A stretch of DNA of 64,000 nucleotides, taken from NCBI GenBank assembly GCA_030762895.1, contig CM061069.1, positions 83,909,048 to 83,973,047 on the forward strand. Direction: 5' to 3'. The stretch is from Sophora flavescens. Lineage: Eukaryota; Streptophyta; Magnoliopsida; Fabales; Fabaceae. Positions 12,976-23,499 of the stretch are shown here, one piece after another; positions within the stretch are counted from its first letter, which is position 1; every line of letters starts with the position of its first letter. Position numbers and translations under genes: made by a program. The notes below the pieces were generated by a model. It saw only the letters and a program-made list of their open reading frames with translations. It was not told the DNA's origin and made no database searches.

Positions 12976-13202
12976 TGGGCTCTGTTTGGCTCATTTTCTT
13001 CAGTTTTAAAGCTCCATCTTCATCCAAACTTCATCATGGTTGATCTTGAGCAATTTACCCTTGATATCTGCAAAACAACACACGAAAACCGCCTTACCTG
13101 TTCCAAAGGAAAATTAACCTAAAATCTAATAAAAATATGCCTAAACTACATGAAAATGCATGCAAAATGATAGACAAAGATGATGTGGAATCACACTCAT
13201 CA

Positions 13203-14613
13203 CTTCACTAAGTTGAAAACTGGACAGCTTGAGGGTGTGATGGTATTGTGAGTGTATCTCACAATATACTCATCCAAAAATCATGTACTTTGGCTTTATA
13301 GAAAGATAATAAGAAAAGGAACAACTTTTGTGTTGAAGGTTTCCTTTGGTTAGGATCATAACAGGGGTGAAAAGGGACTTCTTTCTGATGTTTCGTGGGT
13401 TGCTGAGAAGTCTGGGCAGTTTCGGTATTTTGCTCCTATCTCCCAATCCACTTATCCGTTTTTTATGATCTTTAGCTTGTTGGAAAGAAGAGATAAATAG
13501 GAACAACTTTTATGTTGAGTGTTTTCCGATTTTCAGAAAGTAAGAGGGTCATATGTTTGGTGGGAATTCGGTGTTCTTAGGGTTTTGTAACTTAGTTGGT
13601 GAGGAAGATGAAGAGAATGAAGAAGATGAGTGAAATGGTGAGGGAGGCCACGGTTTGGAGGATATATATAGGAGTAATCTTATGCCTTGTTTGATTATAA
13701 GGAATTGGTTTAATGGGTTTTGTGAATATTAAATTAATATAAGCTTAACCATAGATAATAATTAACTTAACTAGGGTTACTTTGCTTAACTATGGTTAAT
13801 AAATATGTGGCTCACATTTGATGGATGTGAGGCTGATTTTGAGCCACACAAAGTGACTCACTAATGTGTCACCGATCCTATCCGTTAGAGGTTCCCAGAA
13901 ATTCCGTCCGCGACTCAGTCGTTTTTACCCGATTTCGGTTTTGAGAGGAAAATAATGAAACGAAATCAAAATTAAATAGGTAAGATTTATTGGAGGTGGA
14001 TGCACGAAATTGGAGAGATGTGGGAGGTTTTTAACCACTTAAAATGAGTGGTTAAGAGTGCGTAGATGCGTCTTGATAATACCCGAAAGCTTGGGGGTAT
14101 TTTGGTCTTTTACCTAAATGTCATAATTACTTGCATTTAATGCTCATAAATGCTTGGTGACTCATCCTTCATGAGTCATCATGTATGACTCGTTGTCCCA
14201 ATCTCTTGACGGGTCTCTCGCACATCCTTTCTCGACTCGTAGGTTCCCGATTAGGGTTTTATGCCGTGTAAAAGCGTAATATTTCGTTTTGACTGAAAAT
14301 TTTCAAACTAACCAAAGTCGTTGGAAATATGATTTAAATATAAACCATTTCGTTCCAGAGTCAAAATTTGGTTTTCTGCTCGGTAAAATTATATTGTCGG
14401 TGAAAACGCAAACCGATTTCCGTCGAATTTTCAACCCAAATTTTTATCCTAAGCTTCTACCCTAAGATAGAGTATGAATATGATTTTTATTTCATAAAAA
14501 TCAATCTTCATGAACTCGGATAAAAATATAGATAAATACATTTATACGGTTAATACGAGTGAAAATATTTTCTTGAAAAAATAAAAATTGGAAAATAAAA
14601 AGTAGGGTGTTAC
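13203..14613 (-). repeat. Probable LTR of another Ty3-like retrotransposon
   Basis: In minus reading from 14613 it starts TGTAACACCCTAC, a common start for plant chromovirus LTRs. It then has a TATA-like box (CTATATATAT, near 13660) followed by a leader containing ACAAAACCCTAAG. At 14613/14614 it abuts integrase coding sequence of the plus-strand element, consistent with insertion there. At 13202/13203 it is cut by LTR C. No coding region is seen. The lower end is therefore uncertain and no target duplication is visible. Confidence 0.55.
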
Positions 14614-15240
14614 ACCTTACCACCCTCGGACGAGTGGGCAAATCGAATTTTCCAATCGAGAGATAAAGATCATTCTTGAAAAGACCGTTTCGAGGTCAAG
14701 AAAGGATTGGTCCTTAAGGCTTGATGACGCTCTTTGGGCCTCACCTGACGGCTTAGAAGACTCTTATCGGGATGACACCCTTTAGACTTATTTACGGTAA
14801 GCCATGTCACTTACCGGTCGAGCTTGAGCATAAAGCTTTGTGGGCTATTAAGATGCTAAACTTTAATATGAAGGCCATTTGGGAAAGGAGAATCCTTCAA
14901 CTTCGGGAACTTGATGAGCTAAGGTTGGATGCCTATGAGTCCGCGTGATCTTACAAAGAGAGAACAAAGAAGTGGCACGATAAGCATATCCTTCGTAGAG
15001 AATTCCATGAAGGAGAACTAGTCTTGCTTTATAACTCGAGGTTGCGGTTATTCCTAGGGAAGCTCAAGTCTAGATGGTCCGGACCATTTAAAGTAATGAA
15101 AGTATTCCGTATGGTGCCGTCGAGGTCTGGAGCCAGAACGTGGAACATTCAAGGTCAATAGACAGAGGTTGAAACACTACCTTGGAGAACATCCACTTGA
15201 GCGAGGAGGTTGCCATTCCCCTCCTAGATCCAACAACGAA
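14614..15240 (+). pseudogene. Integrase C-terminal fragment (Athila/Tat type)
   Basis: The first frame reads PYHPRTSGQIEFSNREI, the end of the integrase core that pastes retrotransposon DNA into the genome. After a frameshift near 14760 it continues GMTPFRLIYGKPCHLPVELE and HKALWAIKMLNFNM, a signature typical of this lineage, then KWHDKHILRREFHEGELVLL. A stop codon at about 14947 and another frame change near 15115 disable it. The N-terminal zinc finger and the catalytic DDE residues before PYHP are absent because the fragment starts at the 14613 junction. It ends near the post-integrase segment shared with the minus-strand array. Confidence 0.85.
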
Positions 15241-15460
15241 GGACTGAAAGGACTATGGTCAAGCTTAAGACCATAAATAAGCGCTTCTTGGGAGGCAACC
15301 CAAGTTTTCTTTCCCTTTTCCATTTGTTTTTGAATTTAACTCTTGAATAATTTGAGAAGATCAAGAGGAAAAAGATCATAAATTAATAGATTTGTCTAGT
15401 GTTTTCAGGACAGGAAGTGATGGAGAGTGAAGAGAGGATGGAAAAGAAAAGTCAGGAACC

Positions 15461-15811
15461 ATCACGGTCAGGCCGTGATGTCCATCACGGCCGTGATGAA
15501 CCAACAGCTAAAAGTCAGAATCCATCACGGCCTAGCCGTGATGGGCATCACGGGCGTGATAAGAAATCCCCAGAAGACAGAGTCCATCACTGCCAGGCTG
15601 TGATACCCATCACGGCCGTGATGTGAAGACCAGGAAAGAGGCAGAAAGGATCACGGGCAGGCCGTGATATAGGTCACGGCCGTGACAGGTAGCTAGAGCA
15701 AGACAGACCATCACGGGGAGGCCGTGATACGCATCACGACCGTGATGCAGGATTTATGAGACACAGAACGCGTCACGGCCAGGCCGTGATGGCCATCATG
15801 GCCGTGACGCG
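15461..15811. repeat. 62-bp periodic array of paired palindromes
   Basis: Six units start at about 15461, 15524, 15586, 15650, 15710 and 15772. Each unit has one dyad with a three-base centre (ATCACGGY-CAG-GCCGTGATG type), a gap of 3-4 bases, then a 16-bp palindrome (CATCACGGCCGTGATG type). About 23 bases of AG-rich spacer separate units. Arms are often changed on both sides or show transitions, while spacing stays within 60-64 bp. Confidence 0.9.
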
Positions 15812-16239
15812 CATTTAACCCAGGCTTTAAACCCTAATCGCAGCCCCTTCTCTGCCACAAAATGTAAACCCTATTCCTCTTCTTCTTCTTCTTCCTCTCA
15901 CACTCACCTCCATAACCAGCAAGCGCCCACCTCTCCTCCTTCCCCTCAAATCACAGTCATCTCGCACTTCTCCCCAACACCATCACGCTCCTCTGGATCC
16001 CACCATTCTCTTCTTCTTCCTCTCACACCCACCTCCATAACTACTTCTCCAACAAAGCTCGAAAATCACCTCCCCACTACACCCACACCCAACCAACCAC
16101 ACTCCCTCACTCTCTAGCCCTAACCCAAACAGTCACACAGGGCAAATCCTCCAATTTTGGGGAGATTCAAAATTCCCAAATTTTGAAACCCTAACCAGCA
16201 GAACAGTGAAAGGGATTGTGATTTTGGGACTCTCTGGTC
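15812..16239 (+). other. Leader-like region before the 411-codon ORF
   Basis: This is a CT-rich, purine-poor stretch (TCTTCTTCTTCTTCCTCTCA near 15880) with no long ORF. It may be an untranslated leader for the following ORF. No convincing TATA box or splice site could be fixed. Confidence 0.4.
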
Positions 16240-17475
16240 ATGGCAGCCAAACGACAAAGGGCAGCAGAGGTCTCACGCACTCGCAGCAGAGGAAACAGAA
16301 ACCTAGGTAATTACTCTGACTCTGACTCATCCAACTCTAAGACTGATGGATATTGGTATGGGATAGTTTTTAAAGATATTGCTCAGCAAGATAGGTTTAA
16401 TGCTTTAAAAAATAGGAAGATAGTACAGACCAAATATCTTGATGATGCATGCTTAGATACCCTAGGCTTGACTGTGGACATCAATTGGATGTTGCAAAAC
16501 ATAGGGTGGAGCGAGTTCGCTCGCACTAGATACCCTGCATATGCTGTCCCTACTCTGGAGTTTCTAATCTCCCTGAATGCGGAAATTCTCCAAGGGCCGC
16601 ATTGCCAAGAAGGACGAATCAAATTCCGGCTCTTCAACCAGGACTTCACACTAACCCTAGCTGAATTTAATGAGATTTTTGGATTACCAGTAGGGGGTGA
16701 CCGAAGATACCCCTTAAGTTTTAGTGCGCATAGGTTCTGGTCAGTAATAGACTTTGAGGGCAAAGGTTTTGACCCTCGGACATCCAATTCCACAGCCTTG
16801 GCTAACCCTAGCATCAGGTATATGCATAGGGTCATAGCCAATACCCTCTTTGGCCGTGGAGAGAGTGACGGATCCGTCCGCCAGGACGAGGTCTTTATAC
16901 TATGGGCCATGCTCCACCCTGAGAGTAACGTGGACACAGGGTCATTCTTGGCTAGGAACCTCTTAAAGGTGGCCAAGAGTTCCAGTGGCGCTATTGTCAT
17001 TGGTGGCCTCATCACCACCATATGCCACCACTTCAACTTTGATCTGGATGGTTTTGAGGCTGCCCCTGGACGAACCCGTATCTCCTTGCAGGCTTGTGAG
17101 GCTATGGGGATGATCGTCCAGGAGGATGACATATACTGCCTGAAACACCCCAGGCTCAGGCACCCAATTCCTCTCCCTAACCCCACACTGTTAGATGTAT
17201 CAAACCCGACAAATTGGAAAGTGCCGGTGGGAGAGGAGCCTCAACGTATTAGGGTAGAGAGGCCGTTACGCCCGCCACCGCAGGCTAGGCCGTCTGGGTA
17301 CCCATCTTCTTCCTCTGCAGGTTCGTCATCTGCTGACCCCTACGCACGGTTCGCATCCACTTTTGACACCATCCTAGCGAACCAGGAGCGCATTATGGAG
17401 GAGCAGCGCGAGCAGAGAGCTATGCTCCAGCAGCTCTACGACTGGCATCTGAGCCAGCACCCACCACCTCAGTGA
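16240..17475 (+). CDS. Intact 411-aa protein of an Athila-like retrotransposon (ATHILA ORF-1-like)
   Basis: This single uninterrupted frame starts at MAAKRQRAAE, a basic N-terminus that could act as a nuclear signal. Residues about 45-320 form a globular region with blocks such as GWSEFARTRYPAYAVPTLEF and FTLTLAEFNEIFGLPVGG. They resemble, from memory, the plant family called Arabidopsis retrotransposon ORF-1 / putative plant transposon protein. Residues about 325-355 are rich in Pro and Ser. Residues about 370-400 (NQERIMEEQREQRAM) look like a short coiled coil. No signal peptide or membrane segment is seen, so an envelope role is not supported despite the env-like position between integrase and the 3' LTR. 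It is more GC-rich than its surroundings. The function of this family is not known. It stayed open while the neighbouring integrase decayed. Confidence 0.72.
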   Translation: MAAKRQRAAEVSRTRSRGNRNLGNYSDSDSSNSKTDGYWYGIVFKDIAQQDRFNALKNRKIVQTKYLDDACLDTLGLTVDINWMLQNIGWSEFARTRYPAYAVPTLEFLISLNAEILQGPHCQEGRIKFRLFNQDFTLTLAEFNEIFGLPVGGDRRYPLSFSAHRFWSVIDFEGKGFDPRTSNSTALANPSIRYMHRVIANTLFGRGESDGSVRQDEVFILWAMLHPESNVDTGSFLARNLLKVAKSSSGAIVIGGLITTICHHFNFDLDGFEAAPGRTRISLQACEAMGMIVQEDDIYCLKHPRLRHPIPLPNPTLLDVSNPTNWKVPVGEEPQRIRVERPLRPPPQARPSGYPSSSSAGSSSADPYARFASTFDTILANQERIMEEQREQRAMLQQLYDWHLSQHPPPQ

Positions 17476-18274
17476 GTTACTTTGTTCCTTTTTCCTTTTT
17501 ATTTTTATTTTTATTTTTATCCTCCCTACGGCTTAATTATTTACATTGGGGACAATGTAAGTTTTTATGCTTGGGGTAGGGGTATCAATCTTGCATTCTT
17601 GCATGTTGCATTCATTTAGGATTAGTTTTGCATAAATCACATGATTAAACTGCCCCCTTCTTAGGATATGCCTCCAATAGTGAAAACTTTGTGCCAATCG
17701 AATTAGTCAGCCAATTGAATTATGACAGTGGATTTTTTAACCCAATTTTTGATTTCTTGTGATAGGCTAAAAATGAAAAATGCTTGAGATGATATTTTGA
17801 AAGTTAATAATTAGCAAATGGTTCCTTATATTTAGGTTTCGCATCGAATCTAAACCACTAAATGAGAGATTTTGAGCCAAAAAAGGGTACTCACTAAATC
17901 TACCCCATTCCTTGTGACCGAGTGATTTTTTTTTCCTCTTGGATTGTGCCCTCTAGAACTTGACTTGAAACCGTTTCGAAGCTTAAAATTTTTTTTGAAA
18001 ACATATTTGAAAATGATTGAGGCACTTAAAACCTCTTGAGCTTTGACTGATAAATTGCCCCCCCTTAGTCGCCCATTTTTGAGCCTAAAAGAATAAATAC
18101 TTTTCTTGGTACCATTGATCTATTAACAATGCTTATGGCACCTCTTGAAGTGTTACAAAGGGCAAAAAGGGTAATTTGAAGAATAAATTTCGGGATTAAT
18201 AGTTGGAAAATTTTCTCTAAAGTTAAAAATAAAAAATAAAAAAATCTCCCCTTCTCCAAACAAATAAAAAAAAG

Positions 18275-18326
<52 letters not shown>

Positions 18327-18838
18327 GGAGAAGGGGATGAGAAAAAGAATGGTGGAAAACTGAAGCCCAAAAAGAAATTTTAGGAGGTGTCACGCTTTGC
18401 ACTGCTTGATTTTGCTTACCCTTCTAGAATTTTCCTCTTCTTGATTTCCCCACCTAACGATAAATCCCACGGCCACGTTACAACCAAAATAAAAGACCTC
18501 TTGATTCTTATGTGCTTTCATTAATAAAGTAGAGATTTGGTTAATAGTCAAGCTTATGGTAGGGCATCTTCCTTGAGGAAATTGAGCGAATTGTCACATA
18601 CCCTCAAACACTTGAGTGAGGTGAGAAGAGTGCCCGAATTGGTGAGAGATGTGAGTCTGGGGAACCTAAGCTCCTAATTGGACTTAAAATCGATTGTCTC
18701 TTGGTTTCTTGTTGAATATGCCTGTTGCTTGAATTCATTACTCGGGTTCTAGATTCACTGTCCATGCTTCGATTGACTATCTTTTTCTGGTCTTAGTTAT
18801 TGCTTGAGGACAAGCAAAATCTTAAGCTTGGGGTAGTT
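17476..18838 (+). other. Non-coding region between ORF and 3' LTR
   Basis: No gene supported. It corresponds to 1361-2700 and 7274-8600 of the minus-strand array, including the dyad around ATTTACATTGGGGACAATGT (about 17540). It ends in the purine tract before 18839. It contains a long AT microsatellite. Confidence 0.65.
18277..18323. repeat. (AT)n microsatellite
   Basis: About 23 uninterrupted AT dinucleotides. It sits where the related minus-strand units carry a polypyrimidine run instead. Confidence 0.95.
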
Positions 18839-19065
18839 TGATGAGTGTGATTTCACCTCATATTTCCATGACATTTTGCATGCATTTTCATATAGCTTAG
18901 GCTTATTTTATTTGATTATTAGTTGATTTTTGCCTTAGAACGAGTAAGGTGGTTTTGTGGTGCTTGTGTGCAGGAAAAGAAGATTAAAATACTCAGGATC
19001 AGTTGCGTTGGAGCTGGCACGAAGATGGAAGCTTGGAAGACAAGAAAAGGGGGCAAATAGAGCTG

Positions 19066-19265
19066 ATCACGGCCGTGATCAAATGAAGCTGAAAAGAAGG
19101 AAAAAGTCAGAAGCTGTCATGGCCAGGCCGTGATGCCCATCACGGTCGTGACAGGACAATTGATCCAAACCCCTTCTAGGCAGAATCTGTCACGGCCGTG
19201 ACAGACCATTTATTGAAGCAGCGTACTAGGCAGAAGCCATCACGGCCTGGCCGTGATGCGCATTC
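19066..19265. repeat. Palindrome cluster in U3 of the plus LTR
   Basis: It contains GATCACGGCCGTGATC (16-bp palindrome), TGTCACGGCCGTGACA (16-bp palindrome) and two dyads with three-base centres. The first two are perfect palindromes with different outer bases, so symmetry is kept while sequence changes. Confidence 0.88.
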
Positions 19266-19331
19266 CATGGATCTTCGGCAACTGATTTTATCTGGTTTTT
19301 GTATTGGTTTAGGATTCAAACTGCCCAATCT

Positions 19332-19339
19332 TATAAATA
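19332..19339 (+). promoter_or_regulatory. TATA box of the plus LTR
   Basis: TATAAATA lies about 70 bases after the last palindrome. This is the likely core promoter for the element's genomic RNA. Confidence 0.7.
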
Positions 19340-20198
19340 GGACCTAGGGGCTCAAGTCTGGGACAGAACTTTGTGTGGGCTGTTTACTTTAGATAATTAA
19401 GAAATTCTCTTCTCCTCCTCCTCCTCTTCTCTTAGGGATTTTTCTGCTTATGTTATTTTAACCAAGCTTGCTACAGTCATGGCAATGCTTGAGTAGTAGT
19501 CTAGTTTCTAGGAATTAGGGCTATGCCCAAAACTTGTTTATGATGATGTATTGATTTTGATTTCTTGTTAATTTAGATTTGTTTTCGATTTGATCCCTAT
19601 CGCTTTAATTACTCGCGAATTCGGTGGCCACTTGTTTGTGTACCATAGATACACTAAGGACGAACTTAGCGGTGAACTTAGGTATCGAATCTATAGGAAT
19701 CGAACTTAGGACTGAAATCATGAGAGTTAGAAGCCGTCCTTCGAGGATTCACGAATCGTCACAAAACTCAAGGAGTCCGATTTAAATTCAATTACCACGA
19801 GAGTAGGGATTGATTTAATCGGGCACGGCTTTTGTAACCCGAGAGGGAGCATTAGCTAATTTAGGACAGATTCGCCTTCAAAACAAATTTTGGTAATTAA
19901 CAAGGAGAGGAATCGATTCAGTAACATAAACAGTTTTGTGGTATCCCAATTCCTGGGAACCCATTTGAATTTGAAAACCCCAATTTGAATTTCTTTATGT
20001 TCTGTTTAATTGCGAAATTAAAATTTGATTGCTACTTGATTCTGATTTTAAAACCAAAACCTTTTCAAAACCCTTTTTATATAGTCCAGTTTAATTGATT
20101 TGATAATTAGTTGTGATTTGAGATCACAGTCCCTGTGGGATCGATCTTTTTATAACTTGGCAACGAATCTGGTACACTTGCCGGAATTTATCACATCA

Positions 20199-21492
20199 TT
20201 GAGTGACACACATATGGTGCTCCGTTAATTTTTTGACAGAAATGTGACCAAAGGATATTTTTTGCAACTTTAGAATTATGGGAGGACCAATTTCGCCAAA
20301 AATAAAGTAGAGGGATGATATTTGCCAAAGTGAGAAAGTTGGGGGATGAAAAGTGCATTTTAGCCAAGAAGTTAAATAGATAGTTTTGAGTGTTTAGGCC
20401 CAATTTCGCACAAGAGACCTCCTATGACGGTCCGTTTCAGATTTCATGGTCTTCATGAAAGTTGTAGATACTTCTTTTATCTTTCCAACAATATAAAGTT
20501 TATAATTTTTGGATGTCTATAACTCAATATATGTGTGAAATACAATGATGTGTGCTGGGTAAGTGGTTCTTATAACACGTTTTTACACATTTTGTGCTAT
20601 TGGTGGCTCTATAAATAGAATCTTAACACTCTTAGTATTCGTTTTTGAACCCTAACTACACCTAGAAACTTAGAAGCGGCTAACAAGAGAAAAAATTCAA
20701 GGATTGGTAAGAAAGAGTTGTTGTAGAGGTTTTTAAGAAGAGGAAAATGAGGAGAACTCTTAACAAACGCTAGGATTCGTCGTAGGAAATGCTTTGAGCC
20801 ATTTGGAGGTCTTCAAGAGGTGAGTAAAAACACATTTTTCTCACCCTTCAATGGTACTTCAATAGGGATTTTGGATTCTTTTAAGCGATATTGAGATTTG
20901 GAGTGATTTGATTTTTTTGACATAATAGGGTCTAAGAATGTTAAATTGATTTGGGGGTTTACAATAATTGATAAATTGATATAATATTGGTTGTTGCGTG
21001 GTTTGGTTATATGTTCTAAAACTTGTTTTATGATTTTCAATCATAATATATATGCTAGATATGATTTGGAATGCCTATGAGTTGTTTTGGTATGAGTTAT
21101 GGTTGTCGTGACATGCTGTGCTGTGTTATATGATGTTAGAGTGTGTCATGACATCCTCTGCTTTGTTATATGATGTTATAGTGTTGTCGTTGCATGCTCT
21201 GCTATGTTATATGATGTTATAATGTTGTTGTGATATGCTCTATCGTGTTATATGATGTTTTAATGTTGTCGTGACATGACATTTTACCATTGTTAACGAT
21301 GCAAGGAGCCATATGTCATGTCCTGGGGTCATGACATATGCCCATATATTATTTAGAATTATTATTGATGCCTGATAAGATACCTTCGTTTGGAAAGGGG
21401 ATGAATGTTAAGATACCTCCTTCTGGGGAGGGGATGACAGATCACTCCTCGTTAGAAGGGAAGACATATACCTTCTCGTTAGAGGGGAAAAC
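20199..21492 (+). repeat. LTR-like sequence left of the CACTA insertion
   Basis: No gene supported. A TATA-like CTATAAATAGA at about 20610 is followed by a leader with GAACCCTAACTACACC, resembling a plant LTR U3/R junction. Downstream are four tandem repeats of 40-41 bp (about 21108-21290) and a second, irregular repeat rich in GAGGGGAAGACATATACC. That repeat resumes beyond the CACTA element at 26762. Confidence 0.45.
21108..21290. repeat. Four 40-41-bp tandem repeats
   Basis: The core GTTATATGATGTT recurs at 21125, 21165, 21206 and 21247, each preceded by a TGC/TCC-TCT-GCT-like arm. Confidence 0.85.
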
Positions 21493-22249
21493 CACTACAA
21501 AAAAATATGGTGTTTTGCGGCGGTTTTACACAACTGCTGGCACTACGGTCACAAATTTAGCGACGGTTAGTAACCGCCACAAAAAAAATATTTTGAAATC
21601 ATTATAAAATGTAGCGGCGGTTCTAAACCGCCGCAAAGTATCACAATTTATAATGTAGAGAAATTATAACGGCGGTTTGAAACCGCCACCAAAGCTATTA
21701 CATAAATTGTTGATATAAATATAGCGGAGGTTTTCACCACCTCAAAATATTAAATATTTTTTTTAAAATTGATTCAATTCATTCTTTGTCAAATTTTTTT
21801 AATATCCCTACTTTAATAAAACCTTTAGACTAAGAACCAATAAATTTATCAAATTGATACACAAAAATGCTTATGTTAAAAAATTATTAATAATCTGCAA
21901 ATAGCACAAATATTGTTCAAGGGTAATTCGAAATTATCCCAACATAAAAACATTTAATTTGCAAATAGCACAAATATTGTTTAAGAGTAATTCAAAATTA
22001 TCCTAACATAAAAACATGTAAATACAAGTTCTTGACACCATTTAAATATAAAATATCTAATTAAGCCCGTGTGATGATGAAGCTCAACGATCTTCAGGGT
22101 CATGACTAGAGGCAGAAGATCGTCTCACTTCTCTAGGCGATTGTAAGTCTGCCGCCTGGAATTGAAAGAAAAAACCAAAAATTAGATGCGAATAACTAAT
22201 TTCACAACAAAGACATCCAAATTCAGCAAGTTGCAACCATAACTAATTA

Positions 22250-23400
22250 CCTGATTTCCCTTAAAATTTGGCATTAGCTGCTACCAAGTCACTAGATCGA
22301 TAAGTGGGTCCATCTATTTGAGTTTTGGTCACCCCGAATCCCACACCACGGAGGCGTCCAGGATGCTCTGGTCCAAAAACTTTTACAAAAGCCTCATTCT
22401 CAATAGTAAAAACTATTGATTTCCATCCAAACTAGTTATTAATTTCATTTTGTAATTGTTCCTACATATAAGTAATAACCAGACAATGTTCACAATATGT
22501 AACAGTAAATCCGAAGAAAACAATTTCCATCCAAACTTACTACTTTGAGTCTTGCCTCCTCGCTAACATAGGATCCATCCTTTCTTTAATGAGCGATATG
22601 ATACATATCACCTTTACTATTAGGTCGTTTGTCTTGCTTTTACTAATTTTTGTACCATACCAGCAGTAATGTTATAATAAAATCACTTCATTTCCAAAAA
22701 TTATTCAACATTATAACAATATATACGATTATACCATTTCATCCTTCTTTATTGGAAGTGACTTTGACCCTAATGTGTGATGAATTACTTGATTTTGTCG
22801 ATTTGTTGTATTTTTTTCAGCCTTTTCCTGCATATTTAACAAAAAGACAATCAATAAATGACATATTGAGTTAGAAAAAAAAATCAAATTTATGATTATT
22901 ACCAGAGATTTTTCACTTAGTCTATATTGCAAATAGACAACCCAATGGTCGGGGGATTTTCGGTGGGTGCAATCGAAAATTTTGGTCGAAACTAAGCTCC
23001 CAGTTATAAAAGTTATTAAACATTTTGCACCTATTGTCCTTCCATTTCTTCCCCCAAGCTAGCAAAGATATACATTTTGTGACCCCCATCATCAACAACA
23101 AATTTAGCCTTCAAGGCAAACATAAAAAGTTATTGTTAGTAAATAAGATAAACAAGAAATCAAAACTCATTTAGAAAATACCTTTATAGATCCATCATAA
23201 ATGTTTAGCTTGTATTGATTGGGAACTTTACGCCAAGTTTCAAACATAATGGGGAAATGGTCAAAATTTCTCGCTATCGACCCCAAAAATCCATTTAGTA
23301 AACCACTAAAGTCTCCTACACGTTGACATTTTGCATTCCACTCGCTCAGAACTCGTCTCCCGTCACGAAGTGCAAACACATCCTTAATTCTCATATGTGT
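22250..23400 (-). pseudogene. CACTA TNP1/Ptta-type transposase remnant
   Basis: In minus reading there are separated exon-like blocks. 23394-23167 reads MRIKDVFALRDGRRVLSEWN and then FETWRKVPNQYKLNIYDGSI, matching the plant En/Spm TNPA-like family. A block near 23060-22960 reads KKWKDNRCKMFNNFY. A block near 22400-22270 contains EHPGRLRGVGFGVTKTQIDG, a hallmark of the same family. Spacing suggests introns. A stop lies inside the last block and no single frame links them. In active elements this protein binds subterminal repeats and helps excision. Confidence 0.7.
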
Positions 23401-23499
23401 TTGTGTAACAATGCCTTCGTCATCTCACACAAATTACACCAAACTGTTGTTATCCAAAAGAATAACAAGTTAAAAATAAATTGAGAGAAACTAGGAAGA

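Larger units (their letters stand above)
1..13202 (-). mobile_element. Tandem array of a non-autonomous Athila/Tat-like Ty3 retrotransposon (LTR-int-LTR-int-LTR)
   Basis: Three LTR copies (1-1360 partial, 5655-7273, 11592-13202) separate two near-identical internal regions of about 4.3 kb (1361-5654 and 7274-11591). Each internal region has, in minus-strand order, a primer site matching tRNA-Asp, a gag, part of an aspartic protease, a non-coding tract with palindromes, and a purine-rich tract before the next LTR. Reverse transcriptase, RNase H and integrase are missing. Sharing of an LTR between units suggests growth by unequal recombination between LTRs. The left end lies outside the window, so the array may be longer. 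Confidence 0.85.
11592..13202 (-). repeat. LTR copy C, outer 5' LTR of the array (1611 bp)
   Basis: It has TG...CA ends in plus reading (TGATGTCGCG to ACTCATCA). It is the best preserved of the three LTRs: its palindromes at 12690-12975 are mostly intact. The outer flank from 13203 is unrelated sequence, so 13202 is the true array edge. The matching target duplication lies beyond the window start and cannot be tested. Confidence 0.88.
14614..20198 (+). mobile_element. 3' part of an Athila/Tat-like Ty3 retrotransposon
   Basis: In order it has an integrase C-terminal region, a post-pol segment, a palindrome array, an intact 411-codon ORF, a non-coding tract, a purine tract (CTTGGGGTAG at about 18828) and an LTR at 18839-20198. 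The LTR start (TGATGAGTGTGATT) and post-integrase segment match the minus-strand array, so this is a fuller relative of that family. The 5' half is missing beyond 14614. Confidence 0.85.
18839..20198 (+). repeat. 3' LTR of the plus-strand Athila-like element (1360 bp)
   Basis: It starts TGATGAGTGTGATTTC directly after a purine tract and ends TTATCACATCA, giving TG...CA ends. A palindrome cluster at about 19066-19265 lies just before the TATA box at 19332-19339. U5 contains GAACTTAGCGGTGAACTTAGG-like sequence, related to a triplicated motif in LTRs A-C. The LTR is shorter than LTRs B and C and clearly diverged. Confidence 0.85.

Noticed and set aside
15399..15626. 75-codon frame rich in SRSGRDVHHGRDE-like repeats
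   Set aside because: It is a reading of the palindrome array; the repeated peptide follows from the DNA repeat and ends mid-array.
15461..15811. Regular palindromic repeats with spacers, CRISPR-like at first sight
   Set aside because: Spacers are similar to each other, units decay freely, and the array is inside a plant LTR retrotransposon.
16383..17186. 267-codon frame on the minus strand
   Set aside because: It is the antisense shadow of the 411-codon ORF and shows no domain.
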